DNA from: Adhaeribacter radiodurans
GTDB taxonomy: Bacteria; Bacteroidota; Bacteroidia; Cytophagales; Hymenobacteraceae
Direction: 5' to 3'
Assembly: GCF_014075995.1 (NCBI RefSeq)
Contig: NZ_CP055153.1
Coordinates: 558,001-622,000, forward strand
Length of the DNA stretch: 64,000 bases
Of this stretch, positions 27,540 through 36,964 are shown one piece after another. The position numbers and the translations under genes were made by a program. The stretch's first letter is position 1; every line of letters starts with the position of its first letter. The notes under the pieces were generated by a model that had not been told where the DNA came from, ran no database searches, and saw nothing but the letters and a program-made list of their open reading frames with translations.

Positions 27540-27959
27540 ATGGCTACTAACCAAACATTTACAATGATTAAGCCGGATGCGGTACAAGACAACCACATTG
27601 GCGCTATTACTCAAATGATCGAAGCGGGTGGTTTCCGGATTGTTGCTTTGAAAAAAACAAAATTAACTTCGGAGCGGGCTGGTCAGTTTTACGAAGTGCA
27701 CAAAGAACGTCCTTTTTACGAGGGTTTAGTAAATTATATGAGCTCTGGCCCAATTGTAGCCATGATTCTGGAGAAAGAAAATGCAGTAGCCGATTTTCGT
27801 AAGTTGATTGGAGCTACTAATCCGGCCCAAGCCGAAGAAGGAACCATCCGGAAAAAGTTTGCTAAATCTGTTGAAGCCAACGCCGTACACGGCTCTGACT
27901 CTGATGAAAATGCCCAAATCGAGGGAGATTTCTTTTTTGCTGCCGATGAGCGTTTCTAA
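27540..27959 (+). CDS. ndk: Nucleoside diphosphate kinase
   Basis: A 139-residue enzyme that moves the gamma phosphate of ATP to nucleoside diphosphates through a phosphohistidine. The active-site motif NAVHGSDS carries His117; [10 protein letters not shown] at the N-terminus and [10 protein letters not shown] are further family marks. Length is typical. It is a single gene with a strong terminator 48 bp after the stop. Confidence 0.97.
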   Translation: MATNQTFTMIKPDAVQDNHIGAITQMIEAGGFRIVALKKTKLTSERAGQFYEVHKERPFYEGLVNYMSSGPIVAMILEKENAVADFRKLIGATNPAQAEEGTIRKKFAKSVEANAVHGSDSDENAQIEGDFFFAADERF

Positions 27960-28006
27960 ATGGCTGCTTTTCAAACAATAATGAAATAGGGTAAACATTA
28001 AATTAA

Positions 28007-28062
28007 AATAATAAAAGAGAAAGCTGGTTCATTTTAATGAGCCAGCTTTCTCTTTTATTATT
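28007..28062. terminator. Bidirectional intrinsic terminator after ndk
   Basis: A very long stem: AATAATAAAAGAGAAAGC pairs with GCTTTCTCTTTTATTATT and continues inward as TGGTTCAT/ATGAGCCA with one G-U pair. The short loop is TTTA. Confidence 0.88.
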
Positions 28063-28138
28063 AGAAGCATGCTTAGTTTTAAAATTTATTTCTATAAAAG
28101 AAACCAGACCTTTTAACAAAGGGGGCCTTTCAGAAACT

Positions 28139-29215
28139 TTATTTGGTTGATAGCTCCGGCTCTAATTCTGGTTTAACATTAGTGCCAAATACCCTGGATA
28201 CCCAGCGTGGTAAAAATACAGAACCTAAAATTAAATAAAGATAATAGGTAACCATGCGGTAAAGCAATACAATAACAGTGGTAAAGCTACCTAGCCATTT
28301 ACCAAAAAAAGTAGGAAAAGCAATTTCGGCGAAACCAGCGCCTCCGGGCGTTATAGCTACTAACAGTACTACTTTATAAATTAGGTTACGCGAAAAAATA
28401 AGCATGTGGTCCTGAAAGCCAATATTGGTAAAAGCTGCAATCAAGCAATTAATAACATAGTAACGAGCCGTCCAGACGAAGATAGTAGATAAGCAGGCTC
28501 TGCTCCAATAACCAAAAGAATAACCTTTTAATTGCCGCGACGCCCATACTAACTCGTTGCCATGTTTATAAGCCGCTAACCGCCACTTTTTTAGAAAACC
28601 TATTGAAGTAATTCGTAGGAATAATCGTTTAACTGCTTTAGGGTTGCGAAATAAAGCGTACCACATTAACATCGCGTATAAAGCAATTAGTAAATAGCTA
28701 ATAATAAATGCAATCTCTAAACCTGCTTTAAATGATTCGGGTAGAGCGGTTACATCGGGGAAAACATCGCCTTGGGTGGCAAACAAAACTAGAGGTACTG
28801 CTGCTAAAAAAAACATATTGTCGAGCATAGCGGTAACCATTACGTACGCCAACGACTTACCTAATGGAATGCCTTCTTTGTTAATAATAAAGGCCGCTAC
28901 CGTAGAACCACCCGCCACCGACGGCAACACGCAGGAGGCAAACTCCCACAGCATAATTACATCCAGGCTTTTGCGCCAGGTAAGGACTTTTTCGGTGATA
29001 TGCCGAATACGATAAACGTATCCTGCATCGCGAACTATTAACACCAAAATAGTCATAACCAGCCAAAAGGGCTGGGCATTTTTTAAATTTTGCAAATCGG
29101 TGATATTGTTGTTCCGGTAAAACATGTAGCCAATTACCACCAATCCAATAAATACTGGAATTAATATTCGCTTTGTCGAAAAGTTTTCCAGTAATTTTTT
29201 TCTATTCAGATCCAT
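28139..29215 (-). CDS. Flippase-like integral membrane protein (LPG synthase TM/UPF0104 family)
   Basis: 358 residues with about eight hydrophobic helices (ILIPVFIGLVVIGYMFY, FWLVMTILVLIVRDAGY and others). The motif ITPGGAGFAEIAFPTFFG near residues 290-307 is the hallmark of the lysylphosphatidylglycerol synthase membrane domain/AglD-like flippase superfamily. The soluble synthetase domain is absent, so a lipid flippase or exporter role is more likely than aminoacyl-lipid synthesis. Its start overlaps the end of scpA by 14 bp, indicating co-transcription. Confidence 0.85.
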   Translation of the reverse strand: MDLNRKKLLENFSTKRILIPVFIGLVVIGYMFYRNNNITDLQNLKNAQPFWLVMTILVLIVRDAGYVYRIRHITEKVLTWRKSLDVIMLWEFASCVLPSVAGGSTVAAFIINKEGIPLGKSLAYVMVTAMLDNMFFLAAVPLVLFATQGDVFPDVTALPESFKAGLEIAFIISYLLIALYAMLMWYALFRNPKAVKRLFLRITSIGFLKKWRLAAYKHGNELVWASRQLKGYSFGYWSRACLSTIFVWTARYYVINCLIAAFTNIGFQDHMLIFSRNLIYKVVLLVAITPGGAGFAEIAFPTFFGKWLGSFTTVIVLLYRMVTYYLYLILGSVFLPRWVSRVFGTNVKPELEPELSTK

Positions 29216-29969
29216 CAGAAGCTACTTGTAAAGATTCCTCAAATACTTTAAGCCGGAAATTATTAAAGCCTTCGTCAATAATTATGCTAATTACCTGCAG
29301 TTGTAGCATATCCAAAATGGCTAAGAAATTAAAAATAATTCCAATTTTATCCGGAAAAGCCGTTATGAGTTCCGTAAAAGTGATAGAACCAGCTTTTTGT
29401 AATTTGGTTTGAATAAAATCACGTTGCTGTTCAATGGTATACGGGTAAGTATAAACAGTATGTTTGGGCCGGTTTTGTTCTTCCTCGTAGCGGTTCATTG
29501 CTTTTTCAAAAACCCGCATGAGTTTATATAAGCTTAAATCCTGAAGTTCATAATCGAGTTTACTTTTTTTAGCTATTAGCTGTAATTCATCTTCAATATT
29601 ACCCCGTTCTTCCTGGAGCAAGCGTCTTTCTTCCATTTCGGCCATATCGCCGATTATGGCTTTATATTTTTTATACTCAAGTAAGTGCTGTACCAGTTCT
29701 TTACGCGGATCTATGTCGTTACCCTGTTCGTCCTTTTCTATCCGGGGCAGGAGCATTTTAGCCTTAATACGCATTAAGGTAGCAGCGGTTAAAATAAATT
29801 CGCTGGCTACGTCCATATTTAACTTTTCGAGTTGAGCAATGTACGCCATAAAATCGTTTGTGATTTTATAGATTGGAATATCATGGATATCCAGTTCATC
29901 GCGCTCAATAAAGAAAAGAAGCAAATCAAAAGGGCCTTCAAAAAGGGATAACTTTATCTCAAAACTCAC
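29202..29969 (-). CDS. scpA: Segregation and condensation protein A
   Basis: 255 residues, GTG start. ScpA is the kleisin subunit that joins SMC and ScpB in chromosome condensation. The N-terminus IKLSLFEGPFDLLLFFIERDE and EFILTAATLMRIKAKMLLPR are diagnostic. The C-terminal winged-helix (FTELITAFPDKIGIIFNFLA) is complete. Neither scpB nor smc is in the window. Confidence 0.93.
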   Translation of the reverse strand: MSFEIKLSLFEGPFDLLLFFIERDELDIHDIPIYKITNDFMAYIAQLEKLNMDVASEFILTAATLMRIKAKMLLPRIEKDEQGNDIDPRKELVQHLLEYKKYKAIIGDMAEMEERRLLQEERGNIEDELQLIAKKSKLDYELQDLSLYKLMRVFEKAMNRYEEEQNRPKHTVYTYPYTIEQQRDFIQTKLQKAGSITFTELITAFPDKIGIIFNFLAILDMLQLQVISIIIDEGFNNFRLKVFEESLQVASDGSE

Positions 29970-30080
29970 GCTGCAATCAGGAATTAACTGTATTTAAATA
30001 AGTTGCAAAATTAGGTAAATTATACAGTATACTACTGTTTTGCCATTAATGATTTGTAAAGGTTTAAAAGTGACTAGTTA

Positions 30081-30143
30081 ATGAAAGCCTTTGGAAGTCT
30101 AGTCATTGTTGCTATTGCTGCTCTATTGGTTTTAGTAAATTAA
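30081..30143 (+). CDS. Possible 20-residue hydrophobic microprotein
   Basis: ATG at 30081, then MKAFGSLVIVAIAALLVLVN and a TAA stop. This would be a single short membrane helix with a basic residue at its N-side. It lies in the 351-bp gap between scpA and infB, opposite in strand to both. No matching promoter or ribosome site is clear, so this may be chance. The near-perfect helix composition without any charged residue after Lys2 is the only support. Confidence 0.25.
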   Translation: MKAFGSLVIVAIAALLVLVN

Positions 30144-30237
30144 TTAAAAGAAAGTAAAAAGTAATCCTGGCTACAATCATCCATTTTATTTAATCAGAAC
30201 AGCTAAGCATTTTAAAAGTTGTTAACATAACGGAAAT

Positions 30238-30270
30238 AAAAAAACCGGAAGTACACTTCCGGCTTTTTTA
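30238..30270. terminator. Intrinsic terminator after infB
   Basis: CCGGAAGT/ACTTCCGG stem flanked by A-tract and T-tract on both sides, 50 bp beyond the infB stop. It is the end point of the rimP-nusA-infB operon on the minus strand. Confidence 0.85.
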
Positions 30271-30320
30271 TTTTAAATAAATTTTGTTTAAAACTTACTT
30301 GCTTGACGCAAGACTTAACT

Positions 30321-33300
30321 CTACAAGGTACGTTTCACTTCGCGTTCTTCGTATGCTTCAATAATATCACCTTCCTGAATATCGTTAAAGTTTTTAATGC
30401 TAATACCGCATTCGTAACCTTGGCGTACCTCAGATACATCGTCTTTAAAGCGTTTCAGAGCTAGGATTTCACCAGAGAAAACTACAATACCGTCGCGCAC
30501 TAATCGTACCCGGCTATTGCGGTTGATCGTTCCATCAGTAACCATACAGCCGGCAATAGTACCCACTTTTGTAATCCGGAATACTTCGCGTACTTCTACG
30601 TTGGCTATTACTACCTCCTGCATAGTTGGTGCTAACATACCTTCCATTGCATCTTTCAACTCGTTAATAGCATTGTAGATAATAGAGTAAAGCCGGATAT
30701 CAATTTGTTCCTGCTCGGCGAGTCTCCGCGCGTTGGCCGATGGCCGCACCTGGAAGCCAATAATAATTGCGTCAGAAGCGGAAGCTAACAATACATCGGA
30801 TTCTGAAATTTGACCAACGCCTTTTGCCAGAATATTTACCTGAACTTCGTTCGTAGAAAGTTTTAGTAATGAATCGGAAAGGGCTTCTACGGAACCATCC
30901 ACGTCACCTTTAACAATTACGTTTAATTCTTTAAAAGAACCAATTGCTAAACGGCGGCCAATTTCATCCAAGGTAATGTGCTTCTTGGTACGTAAGCTTT
31001 GTTCGCGTTGCAACTGCTGGCGGCTCGAAGCAATTTCGCGTGCTTCCCGTTCTGTATCGTATACAACAAACTTATCACCAGCTTGCGGCGCACCATCCAG
31101 ACCCAGCACCTGTACAGGAGTAGAAGGTCCGGCTGTTTTCATTTTTTTGCCCCGGTGATCGGTCATAGCCCGAACGCGGCCGTAATGTGAACCAGCTAAC
31201 ATAACATCTCCTACGTGCAAGGTTCCGGTTTGTACCAGCACGGTAGTTACATAACCGCGGCCTTTATCTAACGAAGCTTCAATAATAGTACCCACCGCGT
31301 TACGGTCTGGGTTTGCTTTTAATTCCAATAATTCGGCTTCAAGCAATACTTTTTCCAGCAACTCCGGTATACCTACCCCCGTTTTGGCCGAGATTTCCTG
31401 GCATTGGTACTTACCGCCCCAATCTTCCACGAGTACATTTATAGCGGCTAATTGTTCCCGGATACGATCTGGGTTCGCGGAAGGCTTATCTATTTTATTA
31501 ATTGCAATTACAATAGGACCACCTGCTGCTTGCGCATGATTTAATGCTTCTTTAGTTTGAGGCATTACATCATCGTCGGCAGCTACTACAATAATAACTA
31601 CGTCGGTAACCTTAGCACCCCGGGCGCGCATCGCCGTAAAGGCCTCGTGACCTGGTGTATCTAAGAAGGTAATGCGTTTACCGGTATCCGTTAATACATC
31701 GTACGCTCCAATGTGCTGGGTAATACCACCTGCCTCACCAGCAGTTACTTTAGAATTACGGATATAATCGAGCAATGAAGTTTTACCGTGGTCAACGTGA
31801 CCCATTATAGTTACAATTGGTGCACGGTCTACCAGGTCATCGGTATCATCTTCTTCCTCTACTATTACTTCTTCCTCTTCAGTAGATAAAAACTCTACAT
31901 CGTAGCCAAATTCGTCTGAAATAATAGTAATAGCTTCTGCATCCAGGCGTTGGTTAATAGAGACGAACATACCCAACGACATACAAACTTTAATTACATC
32001 GTTAACGGATACGTTCATGAGTGAAGCCAGGTCATTAGCCGAAATAAATTCAGTTAACTTTAAAATTTTAGCTTCTGATTGTTCCTGTTGTCTTCTTTCT
32101 TCAGTAGCATCAGCTATAGCCGAGCGTTTCTCACGGCGATATTTTGCCCGGTTTGTATTGGTATTTTTGTTACCACTTAAACGAGCCAGGGTAGCTTTAA
32201 TTTGATCCTGAATTTGTTTGTCAGAAACCTCTGGTTTTGCTCCTGCAGCTATTGGCGGCCGGTTATTGGCACCTGGTGTAGCAGGACGATTATTAGGCCG
32301 GTTGTTATTACCTCCTTGGTTTGGACGCGGCTGGCTAAAATCTTTACGCTCGCCGCGTGTTACCACCGGCCGTTCAGATGGATCAGGTGCAGCAGCGTTG
32401 TTCTGAACAATAATACGTTTCCGTTTTTTCTTATTGTTTCCGCTGCCTCCACCAGTATTAGCAGAACTATGTTGGTTCTGGTTATTACTTACAGGGGCAC
32501 TCGCTGGCTTGTTTCTGATTTCAGGAGTTGGTTTACCGCCTTTTTTACGCGGAAAATCTTTAGGTAATTCAATTTTACCTAAAACAGTAAGGCCTTTTAA
32601 GGTATCTGCCTTGGCCGGAATAATTTGTTCTATTTCTTCGTCGTTATTATGTGAAACTTCTTCGTTGGTAACTTCCGTTTCTTCCACATCTGCTTCTGCT
32701 TGCTCTTCTACAGTAGTATCATTTACGGAGGCAGTTGGAGCAGGAAGTTCTGCTACAGGTTGTGGTTGCGGTTCTATCTGTTGAGGAACTTCTGCAACGG
32801 GTGCTTCCTCAACCTTCTCCATCACTGGTTGTATTGCTGGTGCTTCTGGTTCCGGTTCCGGGGTATGAACTATTTCTGGTTGAGGAACTTCAACCTCAGG
32901 CTCTTTAAATTCCGGAATCTCTATTGGTTTTTCCTCTACATCTACAATCACTGGGGCAGGCTCATGTTCCGCAACTGCTACCGGTTGTTCTACAGGCTTT
33001 GGCGCAGGCGCAGCTACTGGGGCCGGGGCAGTTTTGGGGCTATTTAAATTAATGTTGCCAACTACTTTAAGACCTGGTAATTTAACTCCGGTTTCAACGG
33101 GCACGTCTTTAGGAATCTCAGGTTTTTTTACCTCAGGTATAGTGGGAGTAGGGGTAGGTTTTGGTGCAGGGTTAGGTTTCGCAAATATATTTGGGTCGGC
33201 TTTCTTCACCTCAGGCACTTCTGTTTGGGCAGCAACACCAGAAGGCTTTTTGTTAATATTTAATTTTTCAGCCTCAATTTTAGCCTGAACCGACGATTCA

Positions 33301-33461
33301 AATGCATTCATCAGCACCTCGAACTGCTTCGATGTTATTTTTGAGGTAGGTTTGTTCTCGATATCAAAACCTTTAGCCGCCAGAAAGTCTACCACCGTAG
33401 ACGTACTGATGTTTAAGGTTGTTGCTACCTGTTTAAGCCTCATCGTTTTTTCTTCTGCCAT
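30321..33461 (-). CDS. infB: Translation initiation factor IF-2
   Basis: A 1046-residue GTPase that places initiator tRNA on the 30S subunit and promotes subunit joining. The N-terminal IF2_N-type helix bundle (residues 1-55) precedes a long Pro/Glu/Ala/Val-rich disordered stretch to about 420, including Gly/Asn-rich blocks. A second IF2_N-like region lies near 465-515. The G domain starts at GHVDHGKTS (554-562), with [15 protein letters not shown] and NKIDKP following. Domains II to IV complete the protein, ending [10 protein letters not shown]. The disordered N-terminal region is large, as is common in Bacteroidota. It lies 194 bp downstream of nusA. Confidence 0.97.
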   Translation of the reverse strand: MAEEKTMRLKQVATTLNISTSTVVDFLAAKGFDIENKPTSKITSKQFEVLMNAFESSVQAKIEAEKLNINKKPSGVAAQTEVPEVKKADPNIFAKPNPAPKPTPTPTIPEVKKPEIPKDVPVETGVKLPGLKVVGNINLNSPKTAPAPVAAPAPKPVEQPVAVAEHEPAPVIVDVEEKPIEIPEFKEPEVEVPQPEIVHTPEPEPEAPAIQPVMEKVEEAPVAEVPQQIEPQPQPVAELPAPTASVNDTTVEEQAEADVEETEVTNEEVSHNNDEEIEQIIPAKADTLKGLTVLGKIELPKDFPRKKGGKPTPEIRNKPASAPVSNNQNQHSSANTGGGSGNNKKKRKRIIVQNNAAAPDPSERPVVTRGERKDFSQPRPNQGGNNNRPNNRPATPGANNRPPIAAGAKPEVSDKQIQDQIKATLARLSGNKNTNTNRAKYRREKRSAIADATEERRQQEQSEAKILKLTEFISANDLASLMNVSVNDVIKVCMSLGMFVSINQRLDAEAITIISDEFGYDVEFLSTEEEEVIVEEEDDTDDLVDRAPIVTIMGHVDHGKTSLLDYIRNSKVTAGEAGGITQHIGAYDVLTDTGKRITFLDTPGHEAFTAMRARGAKVTDVVIIVVAADDDVMPQTKEALNHAQAAGGPIVIAINKIDKPSANPDRIREQLAAINVLVEDWGGKYQCQEISAKTGVGIPELLEKVLLEAELLELKANPDRNAVGTIIEASLDKGRGYVTTVLVQTGTLHVGDVMLAGSHYGRVRAMTDHRGKKMKTAGPSTPVQVLGLDGAPQAGDKFVVYDTEREAREIASSRQQLQREQSLRTKKHITLDEIGRRLAIGSFKELNVIVKGDVDGSVEALSDSLLKLSTNEVQVNILAKGVGQISESDVLLASASDAIIIGFQVRPSANARRLAEQEQIDIRLYSIIYNAINELKDAMEGMLAPTMQEVVIANVEVREVFRITKVGTIAGCMVTDGTINRNSRVRLVRDGIVVFSGEILALKRFKDDVSEVRQGYECGISIKNFNDIQEGDIIEAYEEREVKRTL

Positions 33462-33655
33462 GCTCTAAATATGCTGTCTTTTTTAATAGGTTATTGGTAA
33501 TCGGTTGAATCGCCGTAATTTTCGCGCTAAATTAAATGAAATAATGCGTTTCTGAATCCAAATTTTTCGTAATCAAAAAAATATTATTCAACTGTTACTA
33601 TAATAAGTATAACAAATAAGTAGCTGTTGTTCGTTCCGCTGCGCATACACCAAGT

Positions 33656-34906
33656 TTAACTGTTATCTGTATCAAATTCCTGCCGGATAACTGCTAGTAA
33701 ATCATCTACAGTTTCTTCTTCTAATTCGGTGCGGCGTACTAAATCTTCGCGTGTAACAGCCAATACGCTTTTAGCGGTATCTAAACCTATCCGCTTGAGT
33801 TCTTCAATTACCCAGGCATCAATTTCATCGGAGAATTCGTCCAGAGAGATATCTTCTTCGTATTCTTCCTGCTCCCGGAATACATCAATTTCTAAACCTA
33901 CCAAGCGGCTAGCTAATTTAATATTTTGTCCGCCTTTACCGATTGCCAATGAAACCTGGTCGGGTTTCAGGAAAACGGAAGCCCGACCGTCTTCTTCGTT
34001 AATGCGAATGCTGCTAATTTTAGCTGGGCTCAAAGAGCGTTGGATATACAGTTCAAGATTATCGGTGTAATTAATAACATCAATATTCTCGTTTTCCAGT
34101 TCACGTACAATTGAGTGAATCCGGGAACCTTTCATGCCTACGCAGGCTCCTACCGGGTCAATGCGGTCATCGTACGATTCTACTGCTACTTTAGCCCGTT
34201 CTCCCGGTTCACGCACAATGTTTTTAATTACAATTAAGCCGTCGTAAATTTCAGGTACTTCGTTTTCAAACAACCGCTCCAAAAAGGCAGGAGACGTACG
34301 CGATAAAATAATTTTAGGCGTACCATTATGAATTTCTACGCGGTGTACTACTGCCCGTACTACATCGCCCTTCCGGTAACGGTCTTTGGGTATTTGCTCT
34401 GATTTTGGAATAATTAACTCGTTGTCGTCCTGGTCCACGAGCATTACTTCGCGATTCCAAACCTGATATACTTCGCCGGAAATAATTTCACCTACCAGAT
34501 CTTTGTATTTCTGGTACATTAAATCTTTTTCCAGATCTTTTACCCGTTGAATTAAAGTTTGCCGAGCTGTTAAAACGGCCCGGCGGCCAAAATCTTCTAA
34601 TTTTATTTCTTCCGATACTTCTTCCCCTACTTCAAAATCCGGCTCAATTTTTTGAGCATCAGATAAGGCAATTTTATCGTGGTCCCAAATGTCTTCGGAA
34701 TTATCATCTACAATTTCGCGGTTACGCCAGATTTCCAAATCCCCTTTCTCCACGTTCAGGATAATATCGAAGTTTTCATCCGTTCCCCACCTCTTACGAA
34801 TCATGGTCCGGAATACGTCTTCCAGAATTCGCATCATAGTAGGACGGTCAATATTCTTGAACTTGGCAAACTCCGCAAATGATTCTATCAGGACTGAACT
34901 GTTCAT
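33656..34906 (-). CDS. nusA: Transcription termination/antitermination factor NusA
   Basis: 416 residues. An N-terminal RNA-polymerase-binding domain is followed by an S1 domain (about 130-200) and two KH domains (DPVGACVGMKGSRIHSIVREL and VSLAIGKGGQNIKLASRL). The C-terminus is short, with one HhH-like acidic segment (ISLDEFSDEIDAWVIEEL and following). It lacks the extended acidic repeats of E. coli NusA, as usual outside Gammaproteobacteria. It starts 9 bp after rimP and is the middle gene of the operon. Confidence 0.96.
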   Translation of the reverse strand: MNSSVLIESFAEFAKFKNIDRPTMMRILEDVFRTMIRKRWGTDENFDIILNVEKGDLEIWRNREIVDDNSEDIWDHDKIALSDAQKIEPDFEVGEEVSEEIKLEDFGRRAVLTARQTLIQRVKDLEKDLMYQKYKDLVGEIISGEVYQVWNREVMLVDQDDNELIIPKSEQIPKDRYRKGDVVRAVVHRVEIHNGTPKIILSRTSPAFLERLFENEVPEIYDGLIVIKNIVREPGERAKVAVESYDDRIDPVGACVGMKGSRIHSIVRELENENIDVINYTDNLELYIQRSLSPAKISSIRINEEDGRASVFLKPDQVSLAIGKGGQNIKLASRLVGLEIDVFREQEEYEEDISLDEFSDEIDAWVIEELKRIGLDTAKSVLAVTREDLVRRTELEEETVDDLLAVIRQEFDTDNS

Positions 34907-34915
34907 TTTTCTTTC

Positions 34916-35389
34916 TTATTTAAAAGATATTACAATATTCGTCTTCACTATATCCGTAAAGTTTACCTGGGTTGGTACCAGGGTAACTTTTTTACTTTTT
35001 TCTTTTACTTCTTCCGTAATTTTAATGCCATCGGCCAGTACTTCTTCTAAGATTCCGGTTTTTTCAGAGCCATCTTTTAGTACCAACTTCAGTTTACGGC
35101 CAACATGGCGTTTGTACTGTCGCTCCGACGTTAAAGGCTGATCTGCTCCCGGCGAGGTTACTTCCAGGACATAGCTAATATCGTCGCCATATGTAGTTTC
35201 AATGCGGTTGTTCAGCCGTCGGCTAACCACGGCGCATTCATCTATTCCTACGCCATTATCGCCATCCAGTATTACCGTAATTTTGGGCTTAGCCGGATTA
35301 TCCGATACCTGAACTTTTACTACGAATAATTCATCCGAAGGCAGACAACTGGGTAACATTGTTTTAATATTTTCCGCGTTTAGCGTCAT
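34916..35389 (-). CDS. rimP: Ribosome maturation factor RimP
   Basis: 157 residues from the ATG at 35389; RimP assists 30S assembly. Family marks: DGDNGVGIDECAVVSRRLN, YVLEVTSPGADQPL and a C-terminal SH3-like beta domain. An in-frame ATG at 35440 would add 17 residues, but that stretch runs through a hairpin (35417-35434) and has no family counterpart, so the downstream ATG is preferred. It is the first gene of the rimP-nusA-infB operon, with a good promoter at 35455-35485. Confidence 0.92.
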   Translation of the reverse strand: MTLNAENIKTMLPSCLPSDELFVVKVQVSDNPAKPKITVILDGDNGVGIDECAVVSRRLNNRIETTYGDDISYVLEVTSPGADQPLTSERQYKRHVGRKLKLVLKDGSEKTGILEEVLADGIKITEEVKEKSKKVTLVPTQVNFTDIVKTNIVISFK

Positions 35390-35401
35390 GTACTTCTGTT
35401 T

Positions 35402-35434
35402 TCTAAAAAACAAAATAGGGGACGCCTGTCCCCT
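35402..35434 (-). promoter_or_regulatory. Terminator-like hairpin in the rimP leader (putative attenuator)
   Basis: On the minus strand the leader reads AGGGGAC, loop AGGC, GTCCCCT (perfect 7-bp stem, 35417-35434), then ATTTTGTTTTTT. It lies between the predicted start site (about 35450) and the rimP ATG at 35389. A stem followed by a U-tract inside a leader is the layout of an attenuator. An upstream in-frame ATG at 35440 reads through it into rimP, so translation could open the stem. The structure is visible; the regulation is inferred. Confidence 0.5.
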
Positions 35435-35454
35435 CTTCATCCAATTAATTTGTA

Positions 35455-35485
35455 CAAATGTATGAAAAAATTACGTTTAAAACAA
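35455..35485 (-). promoter_or_regulatory. Promoter of the rimP-nusA-infB operon
   Basis: Minus strand: TTG at 35485-35483, a 20-base spacer, then TACATTTG (35462-35455), a full match to TAnnTTTG. The predicted leader is about 60 nt. Confidence 0.7.
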
Positions 35486-35698
35486 ATTCCATTCTTTTTG
35501 CTTTAATTTTTTCTGGTTGATTACCTTACAGATACTAAGATAAAAGTACCAATAGAATAGAAGAGAGAGGTAAAAGAAGTACTTTAAGGTAGCTAAAAGC
35601 AGGTTATTACTAATTTTAATTGTTTGGTATATTTACTAAGGTGAAATTATAGACATTAAACCTTAATTTGTAAGTTTGTTCTGGTTTATTTTTAAAGC

Positions 35699-36802
35699 GT
35701 GCGTAAAAAAGTTTCGGTTACATTTTATTATATTCTGGTAATCTGGTTATTGCTGGCAATTGCATCCATGCGTATTCCATCTTACTATTTTTGGCTAACC
35801 GGCTTTTTTTTATTTACCACGCCCATTCCGTTAGTACTTAACCTGGTTTACCTTTTTACTTGGGGTTGGCAACGCTCACGCCTGGTTATTATGCCGGTTT
35901 TAGTAATAGTATTTGCCTGGAACTACTACCAGCGGGGTTTAACCCTGAATTTTAACGAAAAGCCTTCTGAAGCAAAAGCTGCTAATTTACCTAAAACCGC
36001 AACCCTAGATGTGTTAAGTTATAATGTGCGTATTTTTAATACTTACGCGCACCTGCAAGATAAACAGGCCACTAATTCCCGGGACATGATAAAATGGGTA
36101 GCCGAAAATTCTGCTGATGTATATTGCTTGCAGGAGTTCTACAACGAGCCCCAATCTTCTGTTTATAATTCGGTACAAAAAATTGTAAAAAAATACGGTA
36201 AGTATTATTTCATATCCAATACCTTAATTAACCGGGTAAATGGCCAGTTTGGGATGGCAATTATTTCTAAGTATCCAATTTTAAATAAAGGCACAATTAA
36301 GTTCGAGAAGCTTACTCAAAACCACGCAATGTTTGCCGATTTGAAAATTAAGAATGATACCGTACGGGTATACAATTTTCATTTGCAATCGATGAGCATT
36401 GAGGAGCAGGATATTATTAATACCTACCGGGAGCAAAATTTATTCGGGAAAGATTTACGGAAAGTCTTACGCCGTTTAAAGAATGGTTTTATTAAACGCA
36501 GTTACCAGGTAAATACTTTATACGACCATCTTAAAGATTCGCCTTACTCGGTAATCGTTTGCGGCGATTTAAACGATGTGCCTTACAGTTATACTTACCA
36601 AAAATTGAACCGCCAGTTACTAAACGCACATACGGCCGCTGGTTGGGGAGTGGGAAGTACTTATAATGGTATTTTGCCTTTACTTCGTATCGATAATCAG
36701 TTTTTTAGTCCTGCTTTAAAAGTAAGTAATTTTAAAGTACACCACGATATAACTTTTTCCGACCATTTTCCGCTAACGGCTACTTATATAATTAGTCAAT
36801 AG
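35699..36802 (+). CDS. Endonuclease/exonuclease/phosphatase family protein with N-terminal membrane helices
   Basis: 367 residues, GTG start. Two or three hydrophobic helices occupy about residues 8-75 (FYYILVIWLLLAIASM, FFLFTTPIPLVLNLVYLF, LVIMPVLVIVFAW). The EEP domain follows with LDVLSYNVRIFN, VYCLQEFY (metal-ligand Glu), VYNFHLQSM, VIVCGDLNDVPYSYTY (catalytic Asp, Asn) and TFSDHFPLTATY (Asp-His). The catalytic set is complete. This arrangement is common in Bacteroidota; the substrate (nucleic acid, phospholipid or another phosphodiester) is unknown, and the catalytic side would be extracytoplasmic or membrane-adjacent depending on topology. Confidence 0.85.
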   Translation: MRKKVSVTFYYILVIWLLLAIASMRIPSYYFWLTGFFLFTTPIPLVLNLVYLFTWGWQRSRLVIMPVLVIVFAWNYYQRGLTLNFNEKPSEAKAANLPKTATLDVLSYNVRIFNTYAHLQDKQATNSRDMIKWVAENSADVYCLQEFYNEPQSSVYNSVQKIVKKYGKYYFISNTLINRVNGQFGMAIISKYPILNKGTIKFEKLTQNHAMFADLKIKNDTVRVYNFHLQSMSIEEQDIINTYREQNLFGKDLRKVLRRLKNGFIKRSYQVNTLYDHLKDSPYSVIVCGDLNDVPYSYTYQKLNRQLLNAHTAAGWGVGSTYNGILPLLRIDNQFFSPALKVSNFKVHHDITFSDHFPLTATYIISQ

Positions 36803-36964
36803 ACACTGGTCGACAGTCCACGGTTTATACTGTATAGTGTGAAACCATAATTAGCTTTTTAAGCCTGAATAATACCAGACTGAAAAAATATATAGCCATT
36901 CAAACTCTCTGGACTATTGACTATCGTCTATGGACTATCGACTAAATCTACTACCTTTGCGCCC

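Noticed and set aside
32202-33288. Long open frames antisense to infB
   Set aside because: They mirror the repetitive Pro/Glu/Ala-rich coding of the IF-2 N-terminal region. Their Phe/Leu/Trp-rich or Ser/Gly-rich translations are typical shadows.
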